DNA from: JBKPCD01 sp046727175
Lineage (GTDB): Bacteria; Acidobacteriota; Vicinamibacteria; Vicinamibacterales; 2-12-FULL-66-21
Assembly: GCA_046727175.1 (NCBI GenBank)
Contig: JBKPCD010000185.1
Coordinates: forward strand, 1-50,229
Direction: 5' to 3'
DNA: 50,229 bases
Each line of letters begins with the position of its first letter. Position 1 is the stretch's first letter. A program made the translations under genes and the position numbers. Shown in pieces: positions 8,576 through 17,065 of this stretch. Below the pieces are notes generated by a model. The model searched no databases and was not told the origin of the DNA. It worked only from the letters and a program-made list of their open reading frames with translations.

Positions 8576-9019
8576 ATGCCGACGCACACAGTTGGCGTAT
8601 TTCAAGATCTTGCGTGGGCCCACCGCGGGATCGATGCACTTCTGCGCCACGAGTTCGAGGTCGAGTCGCTGAGCGTCATCGTGAAGTCCACCCCCGAAGG
8701 AGAAGCCCTGGCGCGCGCGACGTTGGGCCATCCGCCGGACCGGCTTGACGTCAAGAAGCTCGGGCCGACCGTCGCTGGCGGCCCCCTCGTTGTGATTCTT
8801 CAGGGGAGCGACAACGGTCTCGTCACTGTGGGGATATCTGATACGTTCCGGCGCGCCGGCTTCCAGGCGCACGACGGAGAGATCTTCGAGACCCTCGTGA
8901 GCCGTGGCGGCCTCCTCGTCGGTATCACGAGCGATCGGCGGGCGGCCGACGCGCTCGCGACGCTGCACGCCTACGGTGGCGGGAACGCCGCCATCGGCGC
9001 CTGGAGCGGGCGAGTGTAA
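8576..9019 (+). CDS. Small hypothetical protein, diverged relative of preceding gene
   Basis: This 147-residue protein has the same outline as its neighbour: an N-terminal THTVGVFQDLAWAHRGIDAL with ESLSVIVKS, and a C-terminal RGGLLVGITSDRRAADAL followed by a GGNAAIGAW ending. It lacks the hydrophobic glycine-zipper middle. The pair could be an old duplication with the membrane-associating part lost, an inference from layout only. ATG 8576 was chosen; an in-frame TTG at 8546 overlaps the previous gene and lies before GGAGG at 8549-8553, so the GGAGG is too far from 8576 to decide the start. Function unknown. Confidence 0.65.
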   Translation: MPTHTVGVFQDLAWAHRGIDALLRHEFEVESLSVIVKSTPEGEALARATLGHPPDRLDVKKLGPTVAGGPLVVILQGSDNGLVTVGISDTFRRAGFQAHDGEIFETLVSRGGLLVGITSDRRAADALATLHAYGGGNAAIGAWSGRV

Positions 9020-9064
9020 CGTTCCGCCCAAAAGACGTGTCTGTCGGCCGGATTCTCGACGAAA

Positions 9065-9084
9065 TTGGACGTTCTGTCGTCCAA
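9065..9084. promoter_or_regulatory. Dyad symmetry, candidate activator site upstream of sigma54 promoter
   Basis: TTGGACG at 9065-9071 and CGTCCAA at 9078-9084 are perfect 7-bp inverted arms with a 6-bp spacer. The centre lies about 85 bp upstream of the transcription start predicted from the sigma54 promoter at 9134-9149, the distance expected for an enhancer site of a sigma54 activator. Function is inferred from position. Confidence 0.45.
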
Positions 9085-9133
9085 AGAATGAGACGCGGTT
9101 CTCGACTTCACGTATCACGCACGCTTTCCGCTG

Positions 9134-9149
9134 AGGCACCGGTATTGCA
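9134..9149 (+). promoter_or_regulatory. Candidate sigma54 promoter (-24/-12) for the TonB-type gene
   Basis: The sequence AGGCACCGGTATTGCA matches the sigma54 consensus TGGCACGNNNNTTGCA except at the first base and at one C for G. The invariant GG (9135-9136) and GC (9147-9148) are separated by exactly 10 bp. The expected start point is near 9160, about 30 nt before the ATG at 9191. The same window encodes a GAFTGA-bearing sigma54 activator (NtrX-type), although not adjacent. Confidence 0.6.
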
Positions 9150-9190
9150 CCCTGTGTTGCAACTTGCGGAATGCCGCGGGCTCGGCGACA

Positions 9191-10087
9191 ATGGCCTTAG
9201 CTCCTAACTACTTGCAATCCTCAATGTCTTCAGGTTTCCAAGGCGCCAGCCCGAACGCGCGCTTCCTCGTCGGAGACGTCCCCGAAGGTGAGCACGGGAA
9301 GCTGCGCGTCGGGAATGCCTTGAGCTTTTCGTTCCTGAGTCACGTCGTCGGACTCCTCATCGCGGTTTTCATGATGAGCTTACCGGGTGCGCCTCCTGCG
9401 CCTCCTGCGTCGTTCGAAATGCCCAAAGACATCGTGTGGGTCGCGCAGGAAGGGCCGGGTGGGGGCGGCGGCGGCGGCGGTAACAAGACTCCTGAACCAC
9501 CGCGCAAAGCGGAGCTTCCGGGCAAGGAGAAGATCACCGTTCCGGTCGTGAAGCCTCCCACGCCGCAACCCGAACAGCCGAAGGAAGAGCTCAAGCCGCT
9601 CATGAACATTCCTGCACAGCGGATGGAGGTTGGTGTACAGGAATTGCCCGGCAGCCTGGCAAACCTGCCGGCGCTTCCGACGTCACAGGGACCGGGCAAT
9701 GGCGGTGGCGCGGGAACAGGCGACGGCACGGGGATCGGTCCGGGGAAGGGATCTGGTCTCGGTCCCGGCGAGGGTGGTGGCACCGGCGGAGGATTCTATC
9801 GACCGGGCAACGGTGTCATCTCGCCGAGACTCATCCAGGAAGTCAAGCCCGGATACACGAGCGAGGCGATGCGCGCCAAGATTCAGGGCGTCGTCCTGAT
9901 GGAAGCGATCGTGAACGTGGACGGATCCGTCGGCAACGTCCATATCACGCGCTCGCTCGATCCCACGTTCGGCCTCGATCAGGAAGCGATCAAGACAGTA
10001 AGGAAGTGGCGCTTCGCGCCGGGCACTCGCTTCGGCCAGCCAGTTCCCGTGCTGGTCGAAATCGAAATGACCTTCACGCTCCGGTAA
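9191..10087 (+). CDS. TonB-family energy-transducer-like protein
   Basis: An inner-membrane protein of 298 residues expected to span the periplasm and pass proton-motive energy to outer-membrane receptors. It has a cytoplasmic start, one membrane helix around 43-64 (ALSFSFLSHVVGLLIAVFMM), a Pro-rich segment with Pro/Lys/Glu repeats (about 100-150), a Gly-rich linker (about 170-210) and a C-terminal TonB fold (YTSEAMRAKIQGVVLMEAIV, then IKTVRKWRFAPG). ATG 9191 is one of three candidates (TTG 9164, ATG 9191, ATG 9224) and none has a strong Shine-Dalgarno. A sigma54-type promoter precedes it. No exbB/exbD are adjacent. A bidirectional terminator separates it from groEL. Confidence 0.85.
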   Translation: MALAPNYLQSSMSSGFQGASPNARFLVGDVPEGEHGKLRVGNALSFSFLSHVVGLLIAVFMMSLPGAPPAPPASFEMPKDIVWVAQEGPGGGGGGGGNKTPEPPRKAELPGKEKITVPVVKPPTPQPEQPKEELKPLMNIPAQRMEVGVQELPGSLANLPALPTSQGPGNGGGAGTGDGTGIGPGKGSGLGPGEGGGTGGGFYRPGNGVISPRLIQEVKPGYTSEAMRAKIQGVVLMEAIVNVDGSVGNVHITRSLDPTFGLDQEAIKTVRKWRFAPGTRFGQPVPVLVEIEMTFTLR

Positions 10088-10142
10088 ACTTCGCAGTCGC
10101 GATTCGCAGCTCGGATTCGGCGTCGGGTTCAACAAAAAAAGA

Positions 10143-10180
10143 GGCCGGCTGGGTAGAATCCCCGCCGGCCTTTCCGTTTT
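10143..10180. terminator. Bidirectional intrinsic terminator between tonB-type gene and groEL
   Basis: GGCCGGC at 10143-10149 pairs with GCCGGCC at 10164-10170. On the plus strand it is followed by TTTCCGTTTT, and on the minus strand by a run of seven A-complement Ts (10134-10140). It can therefore stop both the tonB-type transcript and the converging groESL transcript. A pyrimidine-rich stretch (10190-10216, repeated TTTTTCCC) follows. Confidence 0.8.
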
Positions 10181-10241
10181 GCCGATTTCGTTTTTCCCTT
10201 TTTCCCTTTTCCCTTGACGCGCTGAACGCGAAGCGTTCAGC

Positions 10242-11864
<1,623 letters not shown>

Positions 11865-11892
11865 ATTCCTTTGATCTCCGTGTCATGGAGCC

Positions 11893-11949
11893 CGGAGCGT
11901 CTGCTCCGCGGCTGTTCGTCCGTCAAAAACGCGGAGCTGATCGCTCCGC
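11893..11949 (-). terminator. Twin hairpins in groES-groEL spacer, possible attenuator
   Basis: Read on the minus strand, GCGGAGC (11949-11943) pairs with GCTCCGC (11937-11931) around a 5-nt loop and is followed by GTTTTTG, which looks like a weak intrinsic terminator. A second hairpin, CGGAGC/GCTCCG (11908-11903 with 11898-11893), lies between it and groEL. These could reduce or time groEL transcription relative to groES, or mark an RNA processing site; both are inference. Confidence 0.5.
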
Positions 11950-11962
11950 GCTCCGATGTCCT

Positions 11963-12274
11963 TTACCCGTTGATCACTCCCAGAATCTCCTCTTCGCGCA
12001 TGATCAAGTACTCCTCACCGTCGAGCTTGATCTCCTGGCCGGAGTACTTGCCGAAGAGGATGGTGTCGCCCGCCTTGACGTCGAGCGGCGTGACCTTGCC
12101 GTCCTTCTCGACCTTCCCCTTGCCGACGGCGATCACTTTGCCCTGCTGGGGCTTTTCCTTCGCCGTGTCGGGGATGATGATGCCCCCGATTTTCTGTTCA
12201 CCTTCCTCGAGGCGCTGCACGATGACACGATCGTGCAGGGGCCGAATCCTCACTGCAGTCTGTGTTGCTGCCAT
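11963..12274 (-). CDS. groS: Co-chaperonin GroES
   Basis: The 103-residue lid of the GroEL chamber. The family start VRIRPLHDRVIVQRLEEGEQ, the mobile loop region (KIGGIIIPDTAKEKP), and the GKYSGQEIKLDGEEYLIM end are all clear. It is first in the operon and starts 85 nt downstream of the CIRCE operator. GGAG and AGGA sequences lie upstream of the ATG at 12274. Confidence 0.98.
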   Translation of the reverse strand: MAATQTAVRIRPLHDRVIVQRLEEGEQKIGGIIIPDTAKEKPQQGKVIAVGKGKVEKDGKVTPLDVKAGDTILFGKYSGQEIKLDGEEYLIMREEEILGVING

Positions 12275-12358
12275 AGACGTCCTGCTCCCGAATGTTGGTT
12301 GTTGAGTGGGTGGTTCAGCGTAAAACTGGCGTAAATGAAGCCGAGTCTCCCCTGCGGC

Positions 12359-12385
12359 TTAGCACTCAGCCTGGCCGACTGCTAA
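12359..12385. promoter_or_regulatory. CIRCE operator of groESL
   Basis: TTAGCACTC (12359-12367), a 9-bp spacer, then GACTGCTAA (12377-12385). The CIRCE consensus is TTAGCACTC-N9-GAGTGCTAA, so only one base of one arm differs. It lies immediately downstream of the -10 box, where HrcA binding represses transcription in other bacteria. Confidence 0.93.
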
Positions 12386-12386
12386 T

Positions 12387-12415
12387 TCTATAAGAAGCGC
12401 CGCGTGGGTTGTCAA
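12387..12415 (-). promoter_or_regulatory. Sigma70 promoter of groESL
   Basis: On the minus strand a perfect -35 TTGACA (12415-12410) is separated by 17 bp from a -10 TATAGA (12392-12387). Transcription would start inside or just at the CIRCE element, giving a leader of about 105 nt for groES. Confidence 0.88.
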
Positions 12416-12480
12416 GCAGTCGATGGAGTCGACTGCTAACGCGCCGGAGGCCGGGGCCGGACCCCGGTCCCCGGCCCCCG

Positions 12481-12690
12481 TTACGCCGTCCGCTTGATTC
12501 GATATTCCATCATCTTGCGGGCGACGGTGTTTCGGTGGATGCCGAGCAGATCGGCGGCGCTCCCCACACTCCCTTTCGATCGCTGCAGCGCGCGCGTGAT
12601 GAACAGCTTTTCGAACTCACGACGCGCGTCGTCGTAGAGAACGCCCCTGTCGAGCATCTCCTGGACGAGCTTCTCGAGTTGGTCGCGCAC
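12481..12690 (-). CDS. Small Fis-type helix-turn-helix protein
   Basis: A 69-residue protein starting with GTG at 12690, five bases after the purC stop. It contains an N-terminal helix (DQLEKLVQEMLDRGV) and a C-terminal Fis-like DNA-binding helix-turn-helix (SAADLLGIHRNTVARKMMEY). This resembles the DNA-binding end of Fis and NtrC proteins without any other domain. It is translationally coupled to purC. A much longer open frame runs upstream in the same phase through purC but is out of frame with purC and not coding. Likely a nucleoid or regulatory protein; targets unknown. Confidence 0.75.
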   Translation of the reverse strand: MRDQLEKLVQEMLDRGVLYDDARREFEKLFITRALQRSKGSVGSAADLLGIHRNTVARKMMEYRIKRTA

Positions 12691-12695
12691 GGCGG

Positions 12696-13607
12696 CTATT
12701 GCAGCTCGCGGCCGGAGAGCAGGTTGAAGGCCTCGACGTACTTGTCTCGGGTGCGGCGCACCACGTCTTCGGGCAGCGACGGGACGGGCGGCTGTTTGTT
12801 CCAGCGGATGCGTTCGAGATAGTCGCGGACGTATTGCTTGTCGAAGCTTGGCTGCCCGTGACCCGGCTCGTACTGTGCACGCGGCCAGAATCGTGACGAG
12901 TCCGGCGTGAGCACTTCGTCGATCAGCACGACGTCGCGCTGCGGGTCCCCGGATCCGACGAGTCCGAACTCGAACTTCGTGTCGGCGACGATGATGCCCT
13001 TGGATTCGGCATGCGAGGCGCCTCGGCGATAGATCTCGAGCGTGAGCGCCTTCAGGCGCGAGACAAGCGCGGCTCCGACGAGACGGCCGGCTTCCTCTTC
13101 GCTGATGTTGATATCGTGGCCGCTCTCCGCTTTGGTGGCGGGCGTGAAGATCGGCTCGGGCAGTCGATCGGATTCGCGGAGGCCTGCCGGCAGCTTCACA
13201 CCACAGACGCTGCCGCTTTGGCGGTACTCCTTCAAGCCAGAGCCAGACAAGTACCCGCGCGCAACGCACTCGACGGGAATTGGCTGCGTGCGCCGCACGA
13301 GCATGGAACGTCCACGCAAGATCGCTGCATGGCGGCGCGCCAGCTCCGGAAACGTGTCGGGATCGATCGAGATGAGATGGTGCGGTACGAGATCGTCCAC
13401 GCGCTCGAACCAGAAGCTCGAAAGCTGCGTGAGCACCTTGCCCTTATCGGGAATCCCCGACGCAAGGACGTAATCGAACGCCGAAATGCGATCCGTCGCG
13501 ACGATCAGCAGGTCATCGCCGACTTCGTAGACGTCGCGGACCTTGCCTCGACGATGGAGTGTGAGCCCTTCGAGCGATGTCTCAATCAGGGGAGCAGTGG
13601 AGATCAC
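12696..13607 (-). CDS. purC: Phosphoribosylaminoimidazole-succinocarboxamide synthase (SAICAR synthase)
   Basis: ATP-dependent ligase of purine synthesis that joins CAIR and aspartate. Family motifs are clear: HRRGKVRDVYEV near the start, TDRISAFDYVL, IPVECVARGYLSGSGLKEY, DTKFEFG and LIDEVLTPDSSRFW. GTG 13607 was chosen because GAGG lies five bases upstream and the protein then has 303 residues, normal for the longer single-domain type; the frame is open further upstream without conserved sequence. Other pur genes are not adjacent. The small Fis-type gene follows 5 nt later. Confidence 0.95.
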   Translation of the reverse strand: MISTAPLIETSLEGLTLHRRGKVRDVYEVGDDLLIVATDRISAFDYVLASGIPDKGKVLTQLSSFWFERVDDLVPHHLISIDPDTFPELARRHAAILRGRSMLVRRTQPIPVECVARGYLSGSGLKEYRQSGSVCGVKLPAGLRESDRLPEPIFTPATKAESGHDINISEEEAGRLVGAALVSRLKALTLEIYRRGASHAESKGIIVADTKFEFGLVGSGDPQRDVVLIDEVLTPDSSRFWPRAQYEPGHGQPSFDKQYVRDYLERIRWNKQPPVPSLPEDVVRRTRDKYVEAFNLLSGRELQ

Positions 13608-13698
13608 GGCGGCCTCGCGGGAGGGAGGAAGCTTACCGTTCGCCACGAGTCGAGTCAATGTGCTGAAGTGATACTCCGAAAGTGTCGCGTCGCGGAGA

Positions 13699-14859
13699 TC
13701 AGGGCATTCGACCTTGCGTCTTCTCTTCCTTCTTTTCTTCCGTGCTGCCGCGCGAGCGGATGGTGATGTTGCCGCGATTGGCGCGTAGCGTGACCATCGG
13801 GCCGCCACCATGGATGTTTCCGGCAGCCCTTTGTTCCGCGTCATCGGATTTGATCGCGAGCAGACCCTCGGGGAGACTGATGCGGCCGCCCCCTGTTGCG
13901 AGGAGATCGAACTGAAAACCGTTCGATGGCGGCGTGAACTCGATCGGCTCGTCGCCCTCGTTGTAGATCGTCAGCGGCGCCGCCTGCTCCATCGTCACCT
14001 CGATTTCCGTGTTTCGACCGTCGACGCGTGCGTCGGTCCGAACGCCACGCAACGTTACCGACCCGCCCACGGCATTGAGCCGAATCGGACCTTTGACATT
14101 CTCGAGCTGCTCGAGAATGACGTCCGTTCCGTTGACGTCGAGGTCGAGGCTGCCGGCGAGGTCTGATGCGCGAACCTCTCCACCTTGCGACTGCACGGCG
14201 AGGTCGCCGCGCACTTTCGTAAGCCGGACATCGCAGTTGCGGAAATTCAGCTTTACGGGACCGACTTCCGCAATGTTCAAGTCCCCGCCCCGATGTGTGA
14301 TCGACGCGCGACCGCTGACATCCCGCACGGTGACTTCGCCGCGCGTGTCGGTCAACTCGACCGCCGAGGCGCCGGTGATGTTCAACCGGCCTCCGTATCT
14401 GGCTACCTGCACGCGAAGCCGCGATGGTACCTTCAGCACCAGGTTCGCACGCTGCCGGCCCGGTACCGGGTACTTGAGGTCGACGGAGACGTTGCTTCCG
14501 GCCTCGCTGACTCTCAGCAGCGTTTCTTTGGCGAGCCGCTGCGCTTCCTCGTCGTCGTACGCGTTCGATCGCACGCGCAGCTCTGACGCGATGTCCGTCC
14601 GGTCCTCGCCGGTAATCGTGAGCGATTCCGCCGCGAGCGAGACGCGGAGCTCCGTCGTGCCAGGGGCTACGGCGTGAGTGGCTGGCGTGGTCACTTCTGC
14701 GGTCGCACGATTCCCTCGTACGTGCCGCCGCATGGTCTCCACGATTCGCGACAACGAAAAGCCCTGCTCACCCGGCGAGGGTGGCGGCGCCGTGGCCTGA
14801 TACACGATCACGCCGGCAACAACGAAGCCGACGATGAGCAGTAACTCACGTTTGCCCAT
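13699..14859 (-). CDS. DUF4097-type beta-helix envelope protein
   Basis: A 386-residue protein with an N-terminal membrane anchor (LLLIVGFVVAGVIVYQAT), a Pro-rich linker and then repeated short beta strands (e.g. GGRLNITGASAVELTD, GGDLNIAEVGPVKLNF, GGEVRASDLAGSLDLD). This periodic pattern of GG and alternating hydrophobic residues matches DUF4097/putative adhesin beta-helix proteins found widely in Acidobacteria and Bacteroidetes; the function is unknown. The end is Lys/Glu-rich. It lies 91 nt upstream of purC, divergent from the flippase-like gene. Confidence 0.8.
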   Translation of the reverse strand: MGKRELLLIVGFVVAGVIVYQATAPPPSPGEQGFSLSRIVETMRRHVRGNRATAEVTTPATHAVAPGTTELRVSLAAESLTITGEDRTDIASELRVRSNAYDDEEAQRLAKETLLRVSEAGSNVSVDLKYPVPGRQRANLVLKVPSRLRVQVARYGGRLNITGASAVELTDTRGEVTVRDVSGRASITHRGGDLNIAEVGPVKLNFRNCDVRLTKVRGDLAVQSQGGEVRASDLAGSLDLDVNGTDVILEQLENVKGPIRLNAVGGSVTLRGVRTDARVDGRNTEIEVTMEQAAPLTIYNEGDEPIEFTPPSNGFQFDLLATGGGRISLPEGLLAIKSDDAEQRAAGNIHGGGPMVTLRANRGNITIRSRGSTEEKKEEKTQGRMP

Positions 14860-14980
14860 AGACTTGGCGGTAGTCCTGATGTACAGTTCCGCAGAAGAAT
14901 GCGGGGGCGGTTCGCGAATTGCCCGTACGAGTCATTCCTTGCCGAACATCCAAATTCTAATCTCCGACTCATTCTGATAC

Positions 14981-16069
14981 ATGCGGTCGCGAGCTCGCAC
15001 CATTCTCGTCTTCCTGCTCACACTCGGATTGCTCGCCTACTTCCTTCGAAACGCAGACATGCGAGGCGTCTGGGCCGAAACGCGCCGAGCGGAGCCGCTG
15101 CCGCTCGTGCTCGCGATTGGCGTCACGCTCCTTACCTATGTGCTGCGGGCGTTTCGGTGGCAATCCCTGCTGGCGCCGATCGGTCCCACGCGCTTCGGAC
15201 CGGCGTTTCGCGCGACCGTCATCGGTTTTGCCGCGAATTTCCTGCTGCCCGCGCGCGCGGGTGAGGTGATCCGCCCGTACCTGCTCGCGCGGCGCGAGCG
15301 TCTCCCCGCAACCGCAGCGTTTGCGACGATCATTCTCGAACGGCTCCTCGACACCGTGGTCGTCCTGCTTTTATTCGCGATGTTCGTATTCACGGTCGGC
15401 CCCGGCGTTGTCTCAGGTGACCCGTCGAAGCTCGCCCGCGTCAAGTTCGGAGGCGCGATTGCGGCAGCGGCGGCGCTGGTCGGCTGCGGCTTGATGTTCG
15501 TACTGGCCGGACATCCGGAGCGGCTCGGGCGGCTGGCACTCCGGATCGAGCGAGTGCTTCCTGCGGCGCTCGCCCGTGCCGTCGCCAAATTCGTGGAAAC
15601 GTTCGCCCAGGGACTGGCGGTCATGCGTCAACCGGGGAGGCTGTTGACCTCGCTGGTGCTCTCGTTTCCCTTGTGGCTCTCGATTGCCGCCGGTATCTGG
15701 CTGACGTCGCGGGCATTTCATATTACGTTCCCGTATCCGGCTTCGTTCCTGATCATGACCATCCTCGTCGTCGGCGTCGCAGTCCCAACGCCGGGCGCGA
15801 TTGGCGGCTTTCATGCCGCCTATCAGATTGCCGTGCAGACGTTCTTTGCCGCGCCGACGGATCGCGCCGTCGGCGGCGCGATTGTGCTGCACGCCATCTC
15901 CTTCGTGCCCGTCACCATCCTGGGTGTCGTTTTCATGCTCGGCGAGGGACTGACGCTCGCGAGTGCCCGTCAGATTGCGTCGTCCGCCGATGCCGGCAAC
16001 GCGCCGGAGCCCGGCCAACGGGATCCGCTGAGCCGAATTGCGCAACCGATCAAACGGGGCGTGCGGTGA
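14981..16069 (+). CDS. Flippase-like integral membrane protein (lysylphosphatidylglycerol synthase TM region family)
   Basis: A 362-residue multi-pass membrane protein. It starts with a signal-anchor helix (ILVFLLTLGLLAYFL) and continues with several hydrophobic helices and the family motif around YVLRAFRWQSLL and FAANFLLPARAGEVIRPYLL, then ILERLLDTVVVLLLF. These are features of the UPF0104/AglD-MprF membrane-domain family, whose members are lipid or glycolipid flippases. The substrate is unknown. Its TGA overlaps the GTG of nrdR. Confidence 0.85.
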   Translation: MRSRARTILVFLLTLGLLAYFLRNADMRGVWAETRRAEPLPLVLAIGVTLLTYVLRAFRWQSLLAPIGPTRFGPAFRATVIGFAANFLLPARAGEVIRPYLLARRERLPATAAFATIILERLLDTVVVLLLFAMFVFTVGPGVVSGDPSKLARVKFGGAIAAAAALVGCGLMFVLAGHPERLGRLALRIERVLPAALARAVAKFVETFAQGLAVMRQPGRLLTSLVLSFPLWLSIAAGIWLTSRAFHITFPYPASFLIMTILVVGVAVPTPGAIGGFHAAYQIAVQTFFAAPTDRAVGGAIVLHAISFVPVTILGVVFMLGEGLTLASARQIASSADAGNAPEPGQRDPLSRIAQPIKRGVR

Positions 16070-16524
16070 AGTGTCCCTACTGCGGCCACCTTGGTGACAA
16101 GGTGGTGGATTCCCGCGAGAGCAAAGAAGGGGAGGTCATCCGGCGGCGTCGTGAATGCCTGGGCTGCGCGCGCAGGTTCACCAGCTATGAACGAATCGAT
16201 GAGATTCCGTATATGGTGATCAAGAAGGACGGCAGCCGCGAGCGCTTCGAGCGCCAGAAACTGCTTGCGGGTTTGCTCAAAGCATGCGAGAAACGCCCTG
16301 TCAGCGTCGCGTCCTTGGAAGCGATCGCCGACCGAGTCGAGTCGGCGCTGCAGGACAAGCCCGAGCGCGAGATGAGCACGGCAGAGGTCGGGGCGTTCGT
16401 GATGAACGAGCTCCGTCGGCTGGACAAGGTGGCCTACGTCAGATTCGCGTCCGTGTATCGGCACTTTCGCGACATCGGGGAGTTCATGTCCGAGTTGAAG
16501 GATCTCCTCAATGCGAAGGATTGA
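16066..16524 (+). CDS. nrdR: Transcriptional repressor NrdR
   Basis: ATP/dATP-sensing repressor of ribonucleotide reductase genes. The N-terminal zinc ribbon shows CPYC at residues 3-6 and CLGC about 28 residues later, followed by the RRRRECLGCARRFTSYERI block and an ATP-cone domain from about residue 48 (MVIKKDGSRERFERQKLL). GTG 16066 forms a GTGA overlap with the upstream flippase-like gene and gives the standard length of 152 residues. No nrd genes or NrdR boxes are in the window, so its targets lie elsewhere. Confidence 0.95.
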   Translation: MKCPYCGHLGDKVVDSRESKEGEVIRRRRECLGCARRFTSYERIDEIPYMVIKKDGSRERFERQKLLAGLLKACEKRPVSVASLEAIADRVESALQDKPEREMSTAEVGAFVMNELRRLDKVAYVRFASVYRHFRDIGEFMSELKDLLNAKD

Positions 16525-16525
16525 T

Positions 16526-17065
16526 ATGAATCGGGTTCGGGTATGCGTGGGGGCAATGCTTGCGGCGCTCTTGCTGCCCGCAGCGCTCCTGGCAGGGCCG
16601 GGCGTAACGGTTACGCCTCTGGCGCGCGATGGTCGCCTGCTGGTCTCATTCAGGTTCACCGACTCGTTCGGTGAAGATCTTCGCGCCGCGATTCACAGCG
16701 GCCTGCCCATCACGTTCGTCTACGAGATCGAGCTGAGGCGGCGCTCGAGCCTCTGGCTCGATCGCACGATCGCTACCGCCACCGTCTTGGCCACGGTCCG
16801 CTACGACAATCTGACGCATCGTTATTACGTCACGCGCAAGGAAGACGGTCGGATCGAGCGGGCCGATACGGTCGACCGCGAAGAGGCCGCTCGTGAGTGG
16901 CTGACGTCGTTCGACAAACTGCCGCTGTTCGACAGCGCCCCGCTGGAGCGGAACGGCGAGTACATCCTGCGCATCCGGGCGCACACGACCCCACGAAACG
17001 CGTCGTTCGTCTGGCCGTGGGAGCGCGGCATCGCAGGGCTCGCGAAGTTCACGTTCATCCAGTGA
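16526..17065 (+). CDS. Exported DUF4390 protein
   Basis: A 179-residue protein with an N-terminal signal peptide (VCVGAMLAALLLPAALLAG). The mature part is mixed alpha/beta with VSFRFTDSFGEDLRAAIHSGLP and ITFVYEIELRRRSSLWLDR, typical of DUF4390 proteins. Members are usually encoded directly before NtrY-type kinases, as here, so a sensory or periplasmic accessory role is a reasonable guess. ATG 16526 is supported by AAGGA six bases upstream; an earlier ATG at 16511 lies inside nrdR. Its TGA overlaps the GTG of the kinase. Confidence 0.85.
   Translation: MNRVRVCVGAMLAALLLPAALLAGPGVTVTPLARDGRLLVSFRFTDSFGEDLRAAIHSGLPITFVYEIELRRRSSLWLDRTIATATVLATVRYDNLTHRYYVTRKEDGRIERADTVDREEAAREWLTSFDKLPLFDSAPLERNGEYILRIRAHTTPRNASFVWPWERGIAGLAKFTFIQ

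Noticed and set aside
12691..13269. Upstream extension of the Fis-type gene to 262 codons
   Set aside because: Lies out of frame inside purC and is Arg-rich without structure; only the last 69 codons resemble a protein.
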